In this document: piece after piece, positions 43,732 to 53,321 of the stretch
How positions within the stretch are numbered: position 1 is the first letter of the stretch
Layout: each line of letters starts with the position of its first letter
NCBI RefSeq assembly: GCF_014203645.1
Contig: NZ_JACHJL010000006.1
Coordinates: 62,001-126,000, forward strand
DNA length: 64,000 bases
Origin: Streptomyces zagrosensis
GTDB taxonomy: Bacteria; Actinomycetota; Actinomycetes; Streptomycetales; Streptomycetaceae
Reading direction: 5' to 3'
Position numbers and translations under genes: made by a program
Notes under the pieces: generated by a model
The model's input: the letters and a program-made list of their open reading frames with translations, nothing else
Databases searched by the model: none
What the model was told of the DNA's origin: nothing

Positions 43732-45319
43732 ACAGGGGCCGCCAGAGGGCGAAACCCGCCGGACGCGAACGGGGCCGCGGCACGCTGCCCCGAAGAAATC
43801 GATGCTGAACCGGCTCCAGGTACCCGCGGGCAAGGCGATTGCCTTGGCCGCCATGCCGACAGCCGTGTTGATGGGCATGGGGCTTACGCCGCAGCTCGCC
43901 CAGGCCGACACGCAGGCCAAGGACCGCTTCAAGCCCGGCCCTTGCGTAACCCAGCCCGATGAGCCACAGAAGCAGGACCAAAAGGGCGAGCAGGAGCAGA
44001 AGGATAAGCAGGGCCAGAAAGGCAAGCAGGGCGAGAAGGAGCAGGACCGGCAGGATGGGGCCGGGGCAACTGACCCGGCCTCGCCCAAGGCGTCGTCCTC
44101 GCCTTCGGCGGACGCGTCCAAGGACGGCCACGAGCCCGCTCCCGCTGATTCCGGCTCCGGCTCCGGCTCCGGCTCCGCTGACTTTGACAGGGACGAAGCC
44201 GCCGACTCCACCACGCAGCCGCGGGTCCCCAAGAGCCCGGCTGCCTCGGACGCCCCGAAGCCGCCTGGTGACAAGCCTGCCGAGCCCACCGCTAAGCCCA
44301 GCCCCGCCGAGCCCAGCCCGGCTAAGCCAAGCCCCGCCAAGAGCGAGCCGAAGAACCCGCTTGACCCGCTGGGCATAGGGGACAAGATCAAGGACCTGCT
44401 GGAGAGCAATAAGGGCGAGGAGCCGGCGACCCCGGCGCCGAGCCCGAGCGCGTCGGACCCCACCACCAAGCCCACACCAGGCGGTGGAGCGGACGACGGC
44501 AAGGACGAGCGTCCGGCGCCTGACGACACGTCACCGAAACCTGATGATGACTCAGGTAAGGGCGGCGACTCGGGCAAGGGCGGTGACGCCGCCGGTGAAG
44601 CGACCGCGAAGGAAAAGGCCGCCGAGATCAAGAAGACGATCGAGGAGGCCCAGCGCGCTGCCGCCGAAAAGGCGGAGCGCGAAAAGACCGAGCGAGCTGA
44701 ACAGGCCGACAAAGACAAGCAAGACAAGCAAGACGAGCAGAGCGAGCAGGGCAAGAGCGACGGGAAGGATGGCAGCACGACCGACGCCGCCCCGTCCGGG
44801 AAGCCCACCCTGCCCACGGCCGATGACCCGCAGCGGTACCCGTGCCCCACCACGGACGAGGAGGCGCTGAAGAACGCCACACTGGAGAACCTCCAGTTGG
44901 TGCCCGAGGACCCGTGGATCTTGGAGAGCAGCCTGCTCTCGCTGCACGGGCTCACCTACGACGGCATCGTCAAGGTGAAGACGTACAGCGGTCGCGTAAA
45001 GGAGGTCATGAAGTTCACCGCCACCGGCGTGGACATCCATGACCTGCATCAAAAGGTGGTGGGGCCGGCCGGCACCACCACGCACGTCGAGGCGCGCAAG
45101 GGCAGTAACTCGACGATCCGCGACGGCAAGGTGACGATGTACACGGAGGAGCTCTCGGGCAATCTCCTGGGCATCATCCCGATCACCTTCAGCCCCAAGT
45201 TCCCGCCGCCGCTGACCTTGCCGGAGTTGTTCTTCACCCAGGTGAAGGTGGTGCAGGCGGGGCAGTTCGGCGGAACGCTGACGGTGCCCGGCATGCATCT
45301 GTACAAGACCGGGGGGTGA
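43721..45319 (+). CDS. Secreted protein with charged low-complexity linker
   Basis: A 532-residue protein starting at a GTG after GGGAGG. A signal peptide or membrane anchor lies at about residues 36-66 (AIALAAMPTAVLMGMGLT, ending AQA). Next comes a long linker rich in Lys, Glu, Gln, Pro, Ser and Asp (residues 75-365). The C-terminal 160 residues form a conserved compact domain (NATLENLQLVPEDPWILESSLLSLHGL, then beta-rich KVTMYTEELSGNLLGIIPITF). That domain's resemblance to the DUF6230 fold is not clear. It probably extends the operon product across the cell wall. Function unknown. Confidence 0.78.
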   Translation: MRGEQGPPEGETRRTRTGPRHAAPKKSMLNRLQVPAGKAIALAAMPTAVLMGMGLTPQLAQADTQAKDRFKPGPCVTQPDEPQKQDQKGEQEQKDKQGQKGKQGEKEQDRQDGAGATDPASPKASSSPSADASKDGHEPAPADSGSGSGSGSADFDRDEAADSTTQPRVPKSPAASDAPKPPGDKPAEPTAKPSPAEPSPAKPSPAKSEPKNPLDPLGIGDKIKDLLESNKGEEPATPAPSPSASDPTTKPTPGGGADDGKDERPAPDDTSPKPDDDSGKGGDSGKGGDAAGEATAKEKAAEIKKTIEEAQRAAAEKAEREKTERAEQADKDKQDKQDEQSEQGKSDGKDGSTTDAAPSGKPTLPTADDPQRYPCPTTDEEALKNATLENLQLVPEDPWILESSLLSLHGLTYDGIVKVKTYSGRVKEVMKFTATGVDIHDLHQKVVGPAGTTTHVEARKGSNSTIRDGKVTMYTEELSGNLLGIIPITFSPKFPPPLTLPELFFTQVKVVQAGQFGGTLTVPGMHLYKTGG

Positions 45320-45427
45320 GGGGCCGGTTTCGCTACGGGGATCGGCGCGCAAATCTGTGCGTCTCACTGCTTCACCGGGCCCGGCTTTTCGGCCGCACTG
45401 AACTGATCCGGGAGCCGCACGAAGGCC

Positions 45428-45460
45428 GTGGGCCGCGCCAGCAACTGGGGCGCGGTCCAC
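45428..45460. terminator. Hairpin between the secreted-protein operon and pyk
   Basis: A 12-bp stem (GTGGGCCGCGCC with GGCGCGGTCCAC, one G-T pair) and a 9-base loop, placed between convergent genes. Confidence 0.65.
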
Positions 45461-45515
45461 GGTCGTAGCACGGGGCGGGCGGACCGGCTCGCCCAGGGCG
45501 TGCTCGTGCCAGGGG

Positions 45516-46934
45516 TCAGGAACCCAGGTGGTGGACGCGGACCATGTTGGTCGTGCCGGGGACGCCGGGCGGGGAGCCGGCGGTGATGATCATGGTGTCA
45601 CCGCTGGCGTAGCGGCCCAGCTTCAGCAGCTCCGCATCGACCAAGTCCACCATTGCGTCTGTGTTGTCCACGTGCGGCACCACATACGTCTCCACGCCCC
45701 AACTCAGCGTCAGCACGTTGCGCGTCAGGGTGTCGGTGGTGAAGGCCAGGATCGGCTGCTGCGCGCGGTAGCGGGACAGCCGGCGGGCCGTGTCGCCGGA
45801 CTGGGTGAAGGCCACCAGCGACTTGGCGTCGAGGAAGTCGGCGATCTCCGCGGCGGCGCGGGCGACCGCACCGCCCTGCGTACGAGGCTTCTTGCCCGGC
45901 ACCAGCGGCTGGAGGCCACGGGAGAGCAGTTCCTCCTCGGCCGCGATGACGATGCGGGACATCGTCTTGACGGTCTCCAGCGGGTACGCGCCGACCGAGG
46001 ACTCCGCGGAGAGCATGACCGCGTCCGCGCCGTCCAGGATCGCGTTGGCGACGTCGGACGCCTCGGCGCGGGTCGGCCGGGAGTTGGTAATCATCGACTC
46101 CATCATCTGGGTCGCCACGATCACCGGCTTCGCGTTGCGGCGGCACAGCTCGATGAGCCGCTTCTGCACCATCGGGACCTTCTCCAGCGGGTACTCCACC
46201 GCCAGGTCGCCACGGGCCACCATCACGGCGTCGAAGGCCGCGACCACGCCTTCCATGTTGGCCACCGCCTGCGGCTTCTCCACCTTGGCGATCACCGGGA
46301 CGCGCCGGCCGACCTCGTCCATGACCCGGTGCACGTCGCGCACGTCGGAGGCATCGCGTACGAAGGACAGCGCGACCATGTCGCAGCCGAGCTCCAGCGC
46401 GAACTTCAGGTCGTCGATGTCCTTCTCCGACAGCGCCGGGACATTGACCGCGACGCCGGGCAGGTTGATGCCCTTGTGGTCGGAGATGACGCCGCCCTCG
46501 ATGACGATCGAGCGTACCCGCGGCCCGTCCACCTCGATGACCTGGAGCGCGACATTGCCATCGTTGATGAGGATGGCCTCGCCCTTGGACACATCGCTTG
46601 GCAGGCCCTTGTACGTGGTGCCGCAGATGGTCCGGTCGCCCGCCACGTCCTCGGTGGTGATGGTGAACTCATCGCCGCGTACCAACTCGACCGGGCCGTC
46701 GGCGAAGGTCTCCAGACGGATCTTGGGGCCCTGGAGGTCGGCGAGGACGCCCACCGCGCGGCCGGTCTCATCGGCCGCCTTCCGCAGGCGGTGGTACCGC
46801 TCCTCGTGCTCCGAGTGGGACCCATGACTCATGTTGAAGCGGGCCACGTTCATGCCCGACTCGATCAGCGACTTGAGCTGATCGAAGGAGTCAACGGCGG
46901 GGCCCAGGGTGCAGACGATTTTAGAACGGCGCAT
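45516..46934 (-). CDS. pyk: Pyruvate kinase
   Basis: A 472-residue glycolytic enzyme converting phosphoenolpyruvate and ADP to pyruvate and ATP. Characteristic motifs: KIVCTLGPA at the start, ARFNMSHG, the substrate-binding KVEKPQAVAN, VMVARGDLAVE and MMESMI. The B domain and C-terminal regulatory domain are both complete. The ATG at 46932-46934 gives the normal MRRSKIVCTLGPA start. Streptomyces usually have two pyk genes; I cannot say from this window which one this is, though the location next to ackA-pta fits pyk2. It is monocistronic. Confidence 0.95.
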   Translation of the reverse strand: MRRSKIVCTLGPAVDSFDQLKSLIESGMNVARFNMSHGSHSEHEERYHRLRKAADETGRAVGVLADLQGPKIRLETFADGPVELVRGDEFTITTEDVAGDRTICGTTYKGLPSDVSKGEAILINDGNVALQVIEVDGPRVRSIVIEGGVISDHKGINLPGVAVNVPALSEKDIDDLKFALELGCDMVALSFVRDASDVRDVHRVMDEVGRRVPVIAKVEKPQAVANMEGVVAAFDAVMVARGDLAVEYPLEKVPMVQKRLIELCRRNAKPVIVATQMMESMITNSRPTRAEASDVANAILDGADAVMLSAESSVGAYPLETVKTMSRIVIAAEEELLSRGLQPLVPGKKPRTQGGAVARAAAEIADFLDAKSLVAFTQSGDTARRLSRYRAQQPILAFTTDTLTRNVLTLSWGVETYVVPHVDNTDAMVDLVDAELLKLGRYASGDTMIITAGSPPGVPGTTNMVRVHHLGS

Positions 46935-47062
46935 GAGGCAGATCCTATCCGTTTGTTTCGGGGCGGAATTTACGAGGCTGTACAAGCTGGGGTACGAGCT
47001 GGGTGGCAGGTGGTGTTGGTGGTGTTTCGTCGGCTGGGGGCCGGCTCGAAGGCGGTCCGGAC

Positions 47063-48220
47063 TTACGCGCCGACCAGCCGATAGGTCTGGGTGGCGATCT
47101 CCCGTTCCTCATCGGTCGGCACCACGGCGACCGCCACCGGACTGTTCTCGGTCGAGATCAGCCGCGCGCTGGTGCCGCGCAGCGCGTTGCGTACCGTGTC
47201 CACCTCGACGCCGAGCACGGCAAGCCCGCGCAGCGTCGCCTCGCGCACGGCGGCGGAGTTCTCGCCAACGCCGGCGGTGAAGGCGATCGCGTCCACTCGG
47301 CCAAGGACCGCGGTGTACGCGCCCACGTATTTGCGCAGCCGGTGGATGTAGACGTCGAAGGCGAGCTGCGCGTCCTGGTCGCCCTCGCCCATCCGGCGGC
47401 CGATCTCGCGCATGTCGTTGTCGCCGCACAGCCCGAGCAGCCCGCTGCGCTTGTTGAGCAGTGTGTCGATCTCGTCTACGGACATGCCGCCGACCCGCGC
47501 CAGGTGGAAGATCGCCGCCGGGTCGATGTCTCCCGAGCGGGTGCCCATGACCAGCCCCTCAAGCGGGGTGAGTCCCATCGAGGTGTCCACGCACACCCCG
47601 CCGGCGACGGCCGACGCGCTGGCCCCGTTGCCCAGGTGCAACACGATCGTGTGAGTTTCGGCGAGGTCCTTGCCGAGCAGTTCGGCGACGGCCTTGGAGA
47701 CGTAAGCGTGGGAGGTGCCGTGGAAGCCGTAGCGCCGCACCCCGTACCGGTCGGCGGTGTCCGTGTCGATCGCGTACCGCGCCGCGGCCTCCGGCATCGT
47801 GGAGTGGAACGCGGTGTCGAAGACGGCGACCTGCGGCAGGTCGGGGCGCAACTGGCGGGCCACCTTGATGCCGGTGATGTTCGCCGGGTTGTGCAGCGGG
47901 GCCAGCGGCACCAGCTTCTCGATCTCGGCGAGCACCTCGTCGGTGATCAGCGTCGGCTCGGTGAACCGGGTGCCACCGTGCACCACACGGTGCCCGACCG
48001 CGGCCAGCGCGGGCGAGTCGATGCCAAGGCCCTGCGCGGACAACTCGTCGGCCACCTGCTTCAACGCGGCCGTGTGGTCGGCCACCGGGCCCTCGCCGAT
48101 GCGCTCCACGAGCCCGGCGGCCAGCCGGTTGCCATCGGCCATGTCCAGGAGTTGGTACTTGACCGACGACGAGCCGGAGTTGACGACCAGCACCCGGGTG
48201 CGGTCAGGGGAGTGGTTCAC
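47063..48220 (-). CDS. ackA: Acetate kinase
   Basis: A 385-residue ASKHA-fold kinase: acetyl phosphate + ADP to acetate + ATP (reversible). Motifs: VVNSGSSSVKY at the start, HRVVHGG, GFHGTSHAYV, LHLGNGAS and FTAGVGENS. The GTG start overlaps the pta stop by 4 bases. The ackA-pta operon makes acetate from acetyl-CoA during overflow and also supplies acetyl phosphate. Confidence 0.96.
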   Translation of the reverse strand: MNHSPDRTRVLVVNSGSSSVKYQLLDMADGNRLAAGLVERIGEGPVADHTAALKQVADELSAQGLGIDSPALAAVGHRVVHGGTRFTEPTLITDEVLAEIEKLVPLAPLHNPANITGIKVARQLRPDLPQVAVFDTAFHSTMPEAAARYAIDTDTADRYGVRRYGFHGTSHAYVSKAVAELLGKDLAETHTIVLHLGNGASASAVAGGVCVDTSMGLTPLEGLVMGTRSGDIDPAAIFHLARVGGMSVDEIDTLLNKRSGLLGLCGDNDMREIGRRMGEGDQDAQLAFDVYIHRLRKYVGAYTAVLGRVDAIAFTAGVGENSAAVREATLRGLAVLGVEVDTVRNALRGTSARLISTENSPVAVAVVPTDEEREIATQTYRLVGA

Positions 48221-50352
48221 TCGTTTTGCGCTTTCTCTGCGGGGATCTGTGCGGTGGCCGATGCGGGGACCGCAGCGGTGGGTTGCTCGCCCTGGGCCTG
48301 GATGGCGGTGATCGCGACGGTATTGACGATGTCCTGGACGAGCGCGCCGCGCGACAGGTCGTTGACCGGCTTACGCAGCCCCTGGAGGACCGGGCCCACG
48401 GCGACGGCGCCGGCCGAGCGCTGCACCGCCTTGTAGGTGTTGTTGCCCGTGTTGAGGTCCGGGAAGATCAGCACGCTGGCCTGCCCGGCAACCGCCGACT
48501 GCGGCAGCTTGGTGGCCGCCACGGCGGCATCCACGGCCGCGTCGTACTGGATCGGCCCCTCCACCGGCAGATCGGGCCGCCGCTCGCGGACCAGCTCGGT
48601 AGCCCTGCGGACCTTGTCCACGTCCGCGCCCGAGCCCGAGGTGCCGGTCGAGTACGAGAGCATCGCGATCCTGGGCTGCACACCGAACTTGGCGGCGGTG
48701 GCCGCAGCCTGGATGGCGATGTCCGCGAGTTGCTCGGCGTTGGGGTCGGGGTTGACCGCGCAGTCGCCGTAGACCAGCACCCGGTCGGCCAGGCACATGA
48801 AGAACACGGACGAGACGATCTGCGCACCCGGCGCCGTCTTGATCACCTCGAAGGCGGGCCGGATGGTGGCCGCCGTGGAGTGCACCGCGCCGGACACCAT
48901 GCCATCGGCCAGACCCTCTTGGACCATCAGGGTGCCGAAGTAGGAGACGTCGGCGACGATGTCGTAGGCCAGCTCGTACGAGACGCCCTTGTGTGCCCGC
49001 AGCTTCGCGTACAGCTCGGCGAACCGCTCCCGCAGCGGCGAGGTCTGCGGGTCGATGATCTGCGCGCTGCCCAGGTCGATGCCCAGGTCGGTGGCGCGCT
49101 TACGCACCGCAGCCTCCGCACCGAGCAGCGTCAGGTCGCACACGTCGCGGCGCAGCAGCACATCGGCGGCGCGCAGCACGCGCTCCTCGACGCCCTCCGG
49201 CAGCACGACACGGCGGCGGCGCGCGCGGGAGCGCTCCAGCAACTCGTGCTCGAACATCATCGGCGTGACGCGGCTGGAGCGGGCCACCGAGATGCGGTCG
49301 GTCAGCTCGGCGGTGTCCACGTGCCGCTCGAAGAGCCCGAGCGCGGTCTCCGCCTTGCGCGGCACGCCCGCACTCAGCTTGCCCTCAAGGGCAAACAGTT
49401 CGGCCGCCGTGGGGAAGCTGCCGCCGGGTACGGAGACCACCGGGGTGCCGGGCGCGAGCCGGGAGGCTAGGGCGAGGATGTCGGGGCCTGGTCGTGCGTC
49501 GAGGGTCAGCAGCACGCCCGCGATGGGCGGGGAGCCCGCGGTGTGTGCGGCCAGCGCGCCAATGATCAGGTCCGCGCGGTCGCCGGGGGTCACCACCAGC
49601 GCCCCTTCGGTGAGCGCGGGCAAGAAGGTGGGGAGCATGGCGCCGCCGAAGACGAAGTCGCGTACGTCGCGGGCGAGCCCCGAGTCGTCGCCGAGCAGCA
49701 CCTCGGCGCCCAGGGTGTGCACCACCTGGCGCACGGTGGGCGCCGACAGCGAGCCGTCCTCGGGCAGCGTGTAGCAGGGGATGGGCAACTGCTCGCTGAG
49801 TGGCTCGGCGATCTCGGCCCGGTCGGCGGGGGCGACGCGGTTGACCACGAGGGCCACCAGGTCGCAGCCGTGCGCCTGGTAGGCGCGATAGGCGTTGCGG
49901 GCCTCGGAGCGCACCGAATCGGCGGGCTGGTTCTGCCCGCCGACCACGGCGATGACGGCCGCGCCGAACTCGTTGGCAAGGCGGGCGTTCAAGGTCAGCT
50001 CGTCGGGCAGGTTGGTGGCGGCGTAGTCGCTGCCGAGTACGAGCACGTACTCATAGCTTTTGGCCACCGTGTGGAAGCGGGTGACCAACTCGGAGACCAG
50101 TTCGTCGGTGCCCCGCTCGGCCTGGAGGGTCGCGGCCTCGTCGTAGCCGATGCCGTACACCGTCTCCGGCGGCTGGGTGAGTCGGTAGCGGGCGCGCAGG
50201 AGCTCGTAGAGCCGGTCGGGCCCGTCGTGCATCAGGGGGCGGAAGACGCCCACCCGGTCCACGTGGCGGGTCAGGAGTTCCATGACTCCCAATTCCACGA
50301 CCTGACGGCCGTCCCCACGGTCGATCCCGGTCACGTACACGCTGCGTGTCAC
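48217..50352 (-). CDS. pta: Phosphate acetyltransferase
   Basis: A 711-residue long-form Pta that converts acetyl-CoA and phosphate to acetyl phosphate and CoA. The N-terminal BioD/CobQ-like domain (about 1-210) and DRTGG-like middle are followed by the PTA_PTB catalytic domain (about 375-690; motifs RRVVLPEGVEERVLRAAD, GLADGMVSGAVHSTA, SYSTGTSGSG). Length matches the E. coli long form. The start is a GTG at 50350-50352. The first gene of the pta-ackA operon; its promoter is in the divergent region shared with pfkA. Confidence 0.95.
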   Translation of the reverse strand: MTRSVYVTGIDRGDGRQVVELGVMELLTRHVDRVGVFRPLMHDGPDRLYELLRARYRLTQPPETVYGIGYDEAATLQAERGTDELVSELVTRFHTVAKSYEYVLVLGSDYAATNLPDELTLNARLANEFGAAVIAVVGGQNQPADSVRSEARNAYRAYQAHGCDLVALVVNRVAPADRAEIAEPLSEQLPIPCYTLPEDGSLSAPTVRQVVHTLGAEVLLGDDSGLARDVRDFVFGGAMLPTFLPALTEGALVVTPGDRADLIIGALAAHTAGSPPIAGVLLTLDARPGPDILALASRLAPGTPVVSVPGGSFPTAAELFALEGKLSAGVPRKAETALGLFERHVDTAELTDRISVARSSRVTPMMFEHELLERSRARRRRVVLPEGVEERVLRAADVLLRRDVCDLTLLGAEAAVRKRATDLGIDLGSAQIIDPQTSPLRERFAELYAKLRAHKGVSYELAYDIVADVSYFGTLMVQEGLADGMVSGAVHSTAATIRPAFEVIKTAPGAQIVSSVFFMCLADRVLVYGDCAVNPDPNAEQLADIAIQAAATAAKFGVQPRIAMLSYSTGTSGSGADVDKVRRATELVRERRPDLPVEGPIQYDAAVDAAVAATKLPQSAVAGQASVLIFPDLNTGNNTYKAVQRSAGAVAVGPVLQGLRKPVNDLSRGALVQDIVNTVAITAIQAQGEQPTAAVPASATAQIPAEKAQNE

Positions 50353-50911
50353 GCGTGCTCTCCGATCCTTCGGCTGCGTCGGCTCTTGCTGTCCGGTTGT
50401 GGTCCGGTGCTACCCGGCACATGTGCTGGTCTTGCGGTCTTCGGCGGGCCGGTCTGTGGGATAGCCCAGCCTTCCAGTCTCCTGTGCTGTCCGGGCCCGG
50501 ACAGGCCCAACTGCCCGGGCTGTGTGCTGCGCGTTCGCGCTGTGTTTTTGCCGTGTTCGCCGTGTTCCGCTGTATCCCGCTGTATCCCGCTGTGTCCTGC
50601 TGCGCCCTGCTGTGTTTCGCTGTGTCCTGCCGTCCAGGGGGCGGGGTCAGGCGGTTGGCCGGACGGCTGACCTGGTCCCGCCTTGTGACGTGTTCCCCGT
50701 GGTGAGGCGTTAGTTTCCCGCCATGGTCGAACGAAAGAACGCCCGCCCCGTTGGGCATTCCCTCTTGACAATACCTGGGTTCGCGGATAAGGGGGTCGCG
50801 GCCCGTGGGGTGCGCGAGACCTCCGGGCCCGTGAAACAATCGGACGAGCTCATATGTACCTCCCCTGGCCCTCGGTCGCGGGGGAACCCCAGGAGCAGGA
50901 GAACCAGCAGG
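50353..50911. other. pta-pfkA divergent region with 10-bp repeats
   Basis: 559 bases without a convincing gene. Features are the 10-bp-period array at 50551-50630 (separate entry) and a promoter-like TTGACA (50765-50770) with TAAGGG 17 bases later for pfkA. The ribosome site AGGAGCAGGAG lies just before pfkA. Confidence 0.55.
50551..50630. repeat. Degenerate tandem repeat with 10-bp period
   Basis: Eight units close to TGTYYCGCTG, phase-locked every 10 bases (for example TATCCCGCTG at 50571 and 50581). Less exact units extend left to about 50531. The period matches the DNA helical repeat. Confidence 0.8.
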
Positions 50912-51937
50912 ATGCGCATCGGAGTGCTTACCGCCGGGGGCGACTGCCCCGGCCTCAACGCCGTCATCCGGTCGGTCGTGCACCGCGCCGTCGCCGGGCA
51001 CGACGATGAAGTCATTGGCTTCGAGGACGGCTTCAAGGGACTCCTCGACGGCCGGTTTCGCCCTCTGGACCTAGACGCCGTCAGCGGCATCCTCGCCCGT
51101 GGCGGGACCATCCTCGGCTCGGCCCGGCTGGAGCGCGCACGGCTGCGCGAGGCCGCCGAGAACTGCGAGGAACTGGCCCGCTCGTACGGCATCGACGTGC
51201 TCATCCCGATCGGTGGCGAGGGCACGCTGACCGCGGCCCAAATGCTGTCCGATGCGGGCATGCCGGTCGTCGGCGTTCCGAAGACCATCGACAACGACAT
51301 CTCCTCGACCGACCGCACCTTCGGCTTCGACACGGCTGTCGGTGTCGCCACCGAGGCCATCGACCGGCTGAAGACCACCGCCGAGTCGCACCAGCGCGTC
51401 ATGGTCGTCGAGGTCATGGGCCGGCACGCGGGCTGGATCGCCCTGGAGTCCGGCATGGCGGGCGGCGCGCACGGCATCTGTCTGCCCGAGCGGTCGTTCG
51501 ACGTCGCCGACCTGGTGAAGATGGTCGAGGAGCGGTTCGCGCGCGGCAAGAAGTTCGCCGTGATCTGCGTCGCCGAAGGAGCGCACCCCGCGGAGGGGTC
51601 GATGGACTACAAGAAGGGCGAGATCGACCAGTACGGGCATGAGCGGTTCGCCGGCATCGGCAACCGGCTCGCGGTCGAGTTGGAACACCGCCTCGGCAAG
51701 GAGGCTCGCCCGGTCATCCTCGGCCACGTCCAGCGCGGCGGCACACCCACCGCGTACGACCGCGTCCTGGCGACCCGCTTCGGCTGGCACGCGGTGGAGG
51801 CGGCGCACCGCGGCGACTTCGGCATGATGACCGCGCTGCGCGGTACGCAGGTCGCGCTGGTGCCGCTGGCCGAGGCGGTCACGGAGCTCAAGCGCGTACC
51901 GGAGGACCGGATGGACGAGGCGGAGTCGGTGTTCTGA
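50912..51937 (+). CDS. pfkA: 6-phosphofructokinase
   Basis: A 341-residue kinase phosphorylating fructose 6-phosphate. Motifs: GVLTAGGDCPGLNAVIR at the start, GGEGTLTAA (Gly in the position that is Asp in PPi-dependent enzymes), the catalytic PKTIDND and the substrate segment MGRHAGWIA. Gly with Lys is the combination reported for Streptomyces ATP-dependent enzymes, so ATP use is likely. The ATG at 50912 follows AGGAGCAGGAG; the upstream in-frame extension is not plausible. Confidence 0.95.
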   Translation: MRIGVLTAGGDCPGLNAVIRSVVHRAVAGHDDEVIGFEDGFKGLLDGRFRPLDLDAVSGILARGGTILGSARLERARLREAAENCEELARSYGIDVLIPIGGEGTLTAAQMLSDAGMPVVGVPKTIDNDISSTDRTFGFDTAVGVATEAIDRLKTTAESHQRVMVVEVMGRHAGWIALESGMAGGAHGICLPERSFDVADLVKMVEERFARGKKFAVICVAEGAHPAEGSMDYKKGEIDQYGHERFAGIGNRLAVELEHRLGKEARPVILGHVQRGGTPTAYDRVLATRFGWHAVEAAHRGDFGMMTALRGTQVALVPLAEAVTELKRVPEDRMDEAESVF

Positions 51938-52323
51938 GCGAGGGGTGGGCCGGGCTGAGTTGGCCCGTGCGGGGTCGGGCTGAGCTGAGCCTCACCGAGT
52001 TGGGTCTGCTGGGTTGAGTCTGCCGAGCTTGGCCTGCCGGGGTGGCTGGACAGCACGGTGGCGGCGGCCGGACCGCGCTGGTTCCCACCACCTGCGCCGT
52101 CCAACCGCCGCCTTCGCAGGGCGGGTGGCACAACCCACCGAGCCCACCCGCCCTGTTCCGGGTCCGGCACCCCCGACCGGCTGCCGGCACCCGTGCTCAG
52201 CCCGAGGCGGCACCAAGCCCCTGGCCGTATGGACGAGGGGCGATCCCGGGGTGAGCGGACCCCCGCGACCGCCCGTGCGGTGTGGCCACGGGCGGGCGCG
52301 GGAGCCGTCTGCGACAGCGCTGG
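51938..52323. other. Intergenic region after pfkA
   Basis: 386 bases, strongly G/C-rich, with short repeats of GAGTTGGG and GGGCTGAG. A strong hairpin lies at its right end (52262-52302). No gene is recognised. Confidence 0.5.
52262..52302. terminator. Hairpin between pfkA and the protease gene
   Basis: Outer arms CCCGCG/CGCGGG and inner arms CCGCCCGTG/CACGGGCGG with one mismatch between. It is located between convergent genes. Confidence 0.7.
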
Positions 52324-53130
52324 TCAGCTGGTGCGGGCGACGCCCGTGTTCTGCTGTATCCACTGCCGGTGGGCGGTCACGTCGGTGTAGACCGTGGCGT
52401 CACCGGTGCCGCAGGTCTGGCTGTTGGCGCCCGCGCGGCTAGTCGCGCCGGCGAGCCGCCAGGTGCCGCCCTCCTTCAGCAGGGCCGGGCCGCCGGAGTC
52501 GCCGTAACAGGCGGTCTGGGTCCGACCCCCGTAGACGCACAGTTCGACGGCGCTGTTGAAGCTGGTCGTGCACATCCGGTCCGGGTTGATGCGCGTGTCG
52601 AGCTGCTTGAGGATGCGCGGCGCGGGGCCGCAGCCGGGCGTACCGCACTCCTGGCCCCAGCCGAGCAGCCGGGTGGCGGTGCCTTCGGGGGGCGAGCTGG
52701 CGGCGATGCTGACCGGCTGGTTGGGCACCGTGCGGCTCAGTCGCAGCAGGGCGATGTCGTACGGGCCGACCTGCCCGTACCGGGGGTGGCGGATGATCTG
52801 CGAGACGGAGGCGAGCGTGCCGCCGCTGGTGCGGTCGCGGGAGCCGATGCGTATCTGGAAGTTCCCCGGCTGCTGGTTGGCCACACAGTGGGCAGCGGTG
52901 ACCATCCACTGGTTGGTGATCAGCGAGGCACCACAGCCGTGTTGGCCACGGACCTGCATGGAGCCCATGAACGAGTAGTCCTCGGAGGCCGGGCCGCCTC
53001 CGACGATCTTCGTGCTCGGCGCGGTCGGCTCGGGTGAGCGGTCGTCGGCGTGCGCGCTCTGCATCGACAGGGCGGCTGCGGCAATCATCACGGGAGCGAG
53101 CGCGGTGCGCAGCAGGGTACGGAGTCTCAT
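52324..53130 (-). CDS. Secreted trypsin-fold serine protease
   Basis: A 268-residue S1-family protease. A signal peptide ends at about residue 29 (QSAHA), a short propeptide follows and the mature enzyme starts at IVGG (residue 42). The triad is complete: His81 (TAAHC), Asp125 (DIALL) and Ser212 (GDSGGP). Six Cys fit three disulfides. The residue equivalent to trypsin Asp189 is Thr206, so cleavage after Arg/Lys is not expected. It is likely an extracellular protease of growth or development. The ATG at 53128-53130 was chosen. Confidence 0.88.
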   Translation of the reverse strand: MRLRTLLRTALAPVMIAAAALSMQSAHADDRSPEPTAPSTKIVGGGPASEDYSFMGSMQVRGQHGCGASLITNQWMVTAAHCVANQQPGNFQIRIGSRDRTSGGTLASVSQIIRHPRYGQVGPYDIALLRLSRTVPNQPVSIAASSPPEGTATRLLGWGQECGTPGCGPAPRILKQLDTRINPDRMCTTSFNSAVELCVYGGRTQTACYGDSGGPALLKEGGTWRLAGATSRAGANSQTCGTGDATVYTDVTAHRQWIQQNTGVARTS

Positions 53131-53321
53131 GGCGTGGCATCCTCCAAAACGGTGGGGGGAAGGAGTCCGTCCCGGTCGAGCACCGACATGCCGACCGGGC
53201 CATCCCGAGCCGGGCGCTGAAGTCCCGGCCGCCACTCACTGTGGGCCACCCATCAACATCCGTAACAATCCCAACGTTGTATACGGCTTGCCTATGGACC
53301 GTTCCTCATCAGTGATCGGGA

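Noticed and set aside
44552..45460. - strand frame opposite the secreted-protein gene
   Set aside because: A composition artefact; the + strand gene has a signal peptide, a ribosome site and operon context.
50723..50911. N-terminal extension of pfkA from an upstream in-frame GTG
   Set aside because: The added 63 residues have no similarity to the family, while the ATG at 50912 has a strong ribosome site and gives the canonical start.
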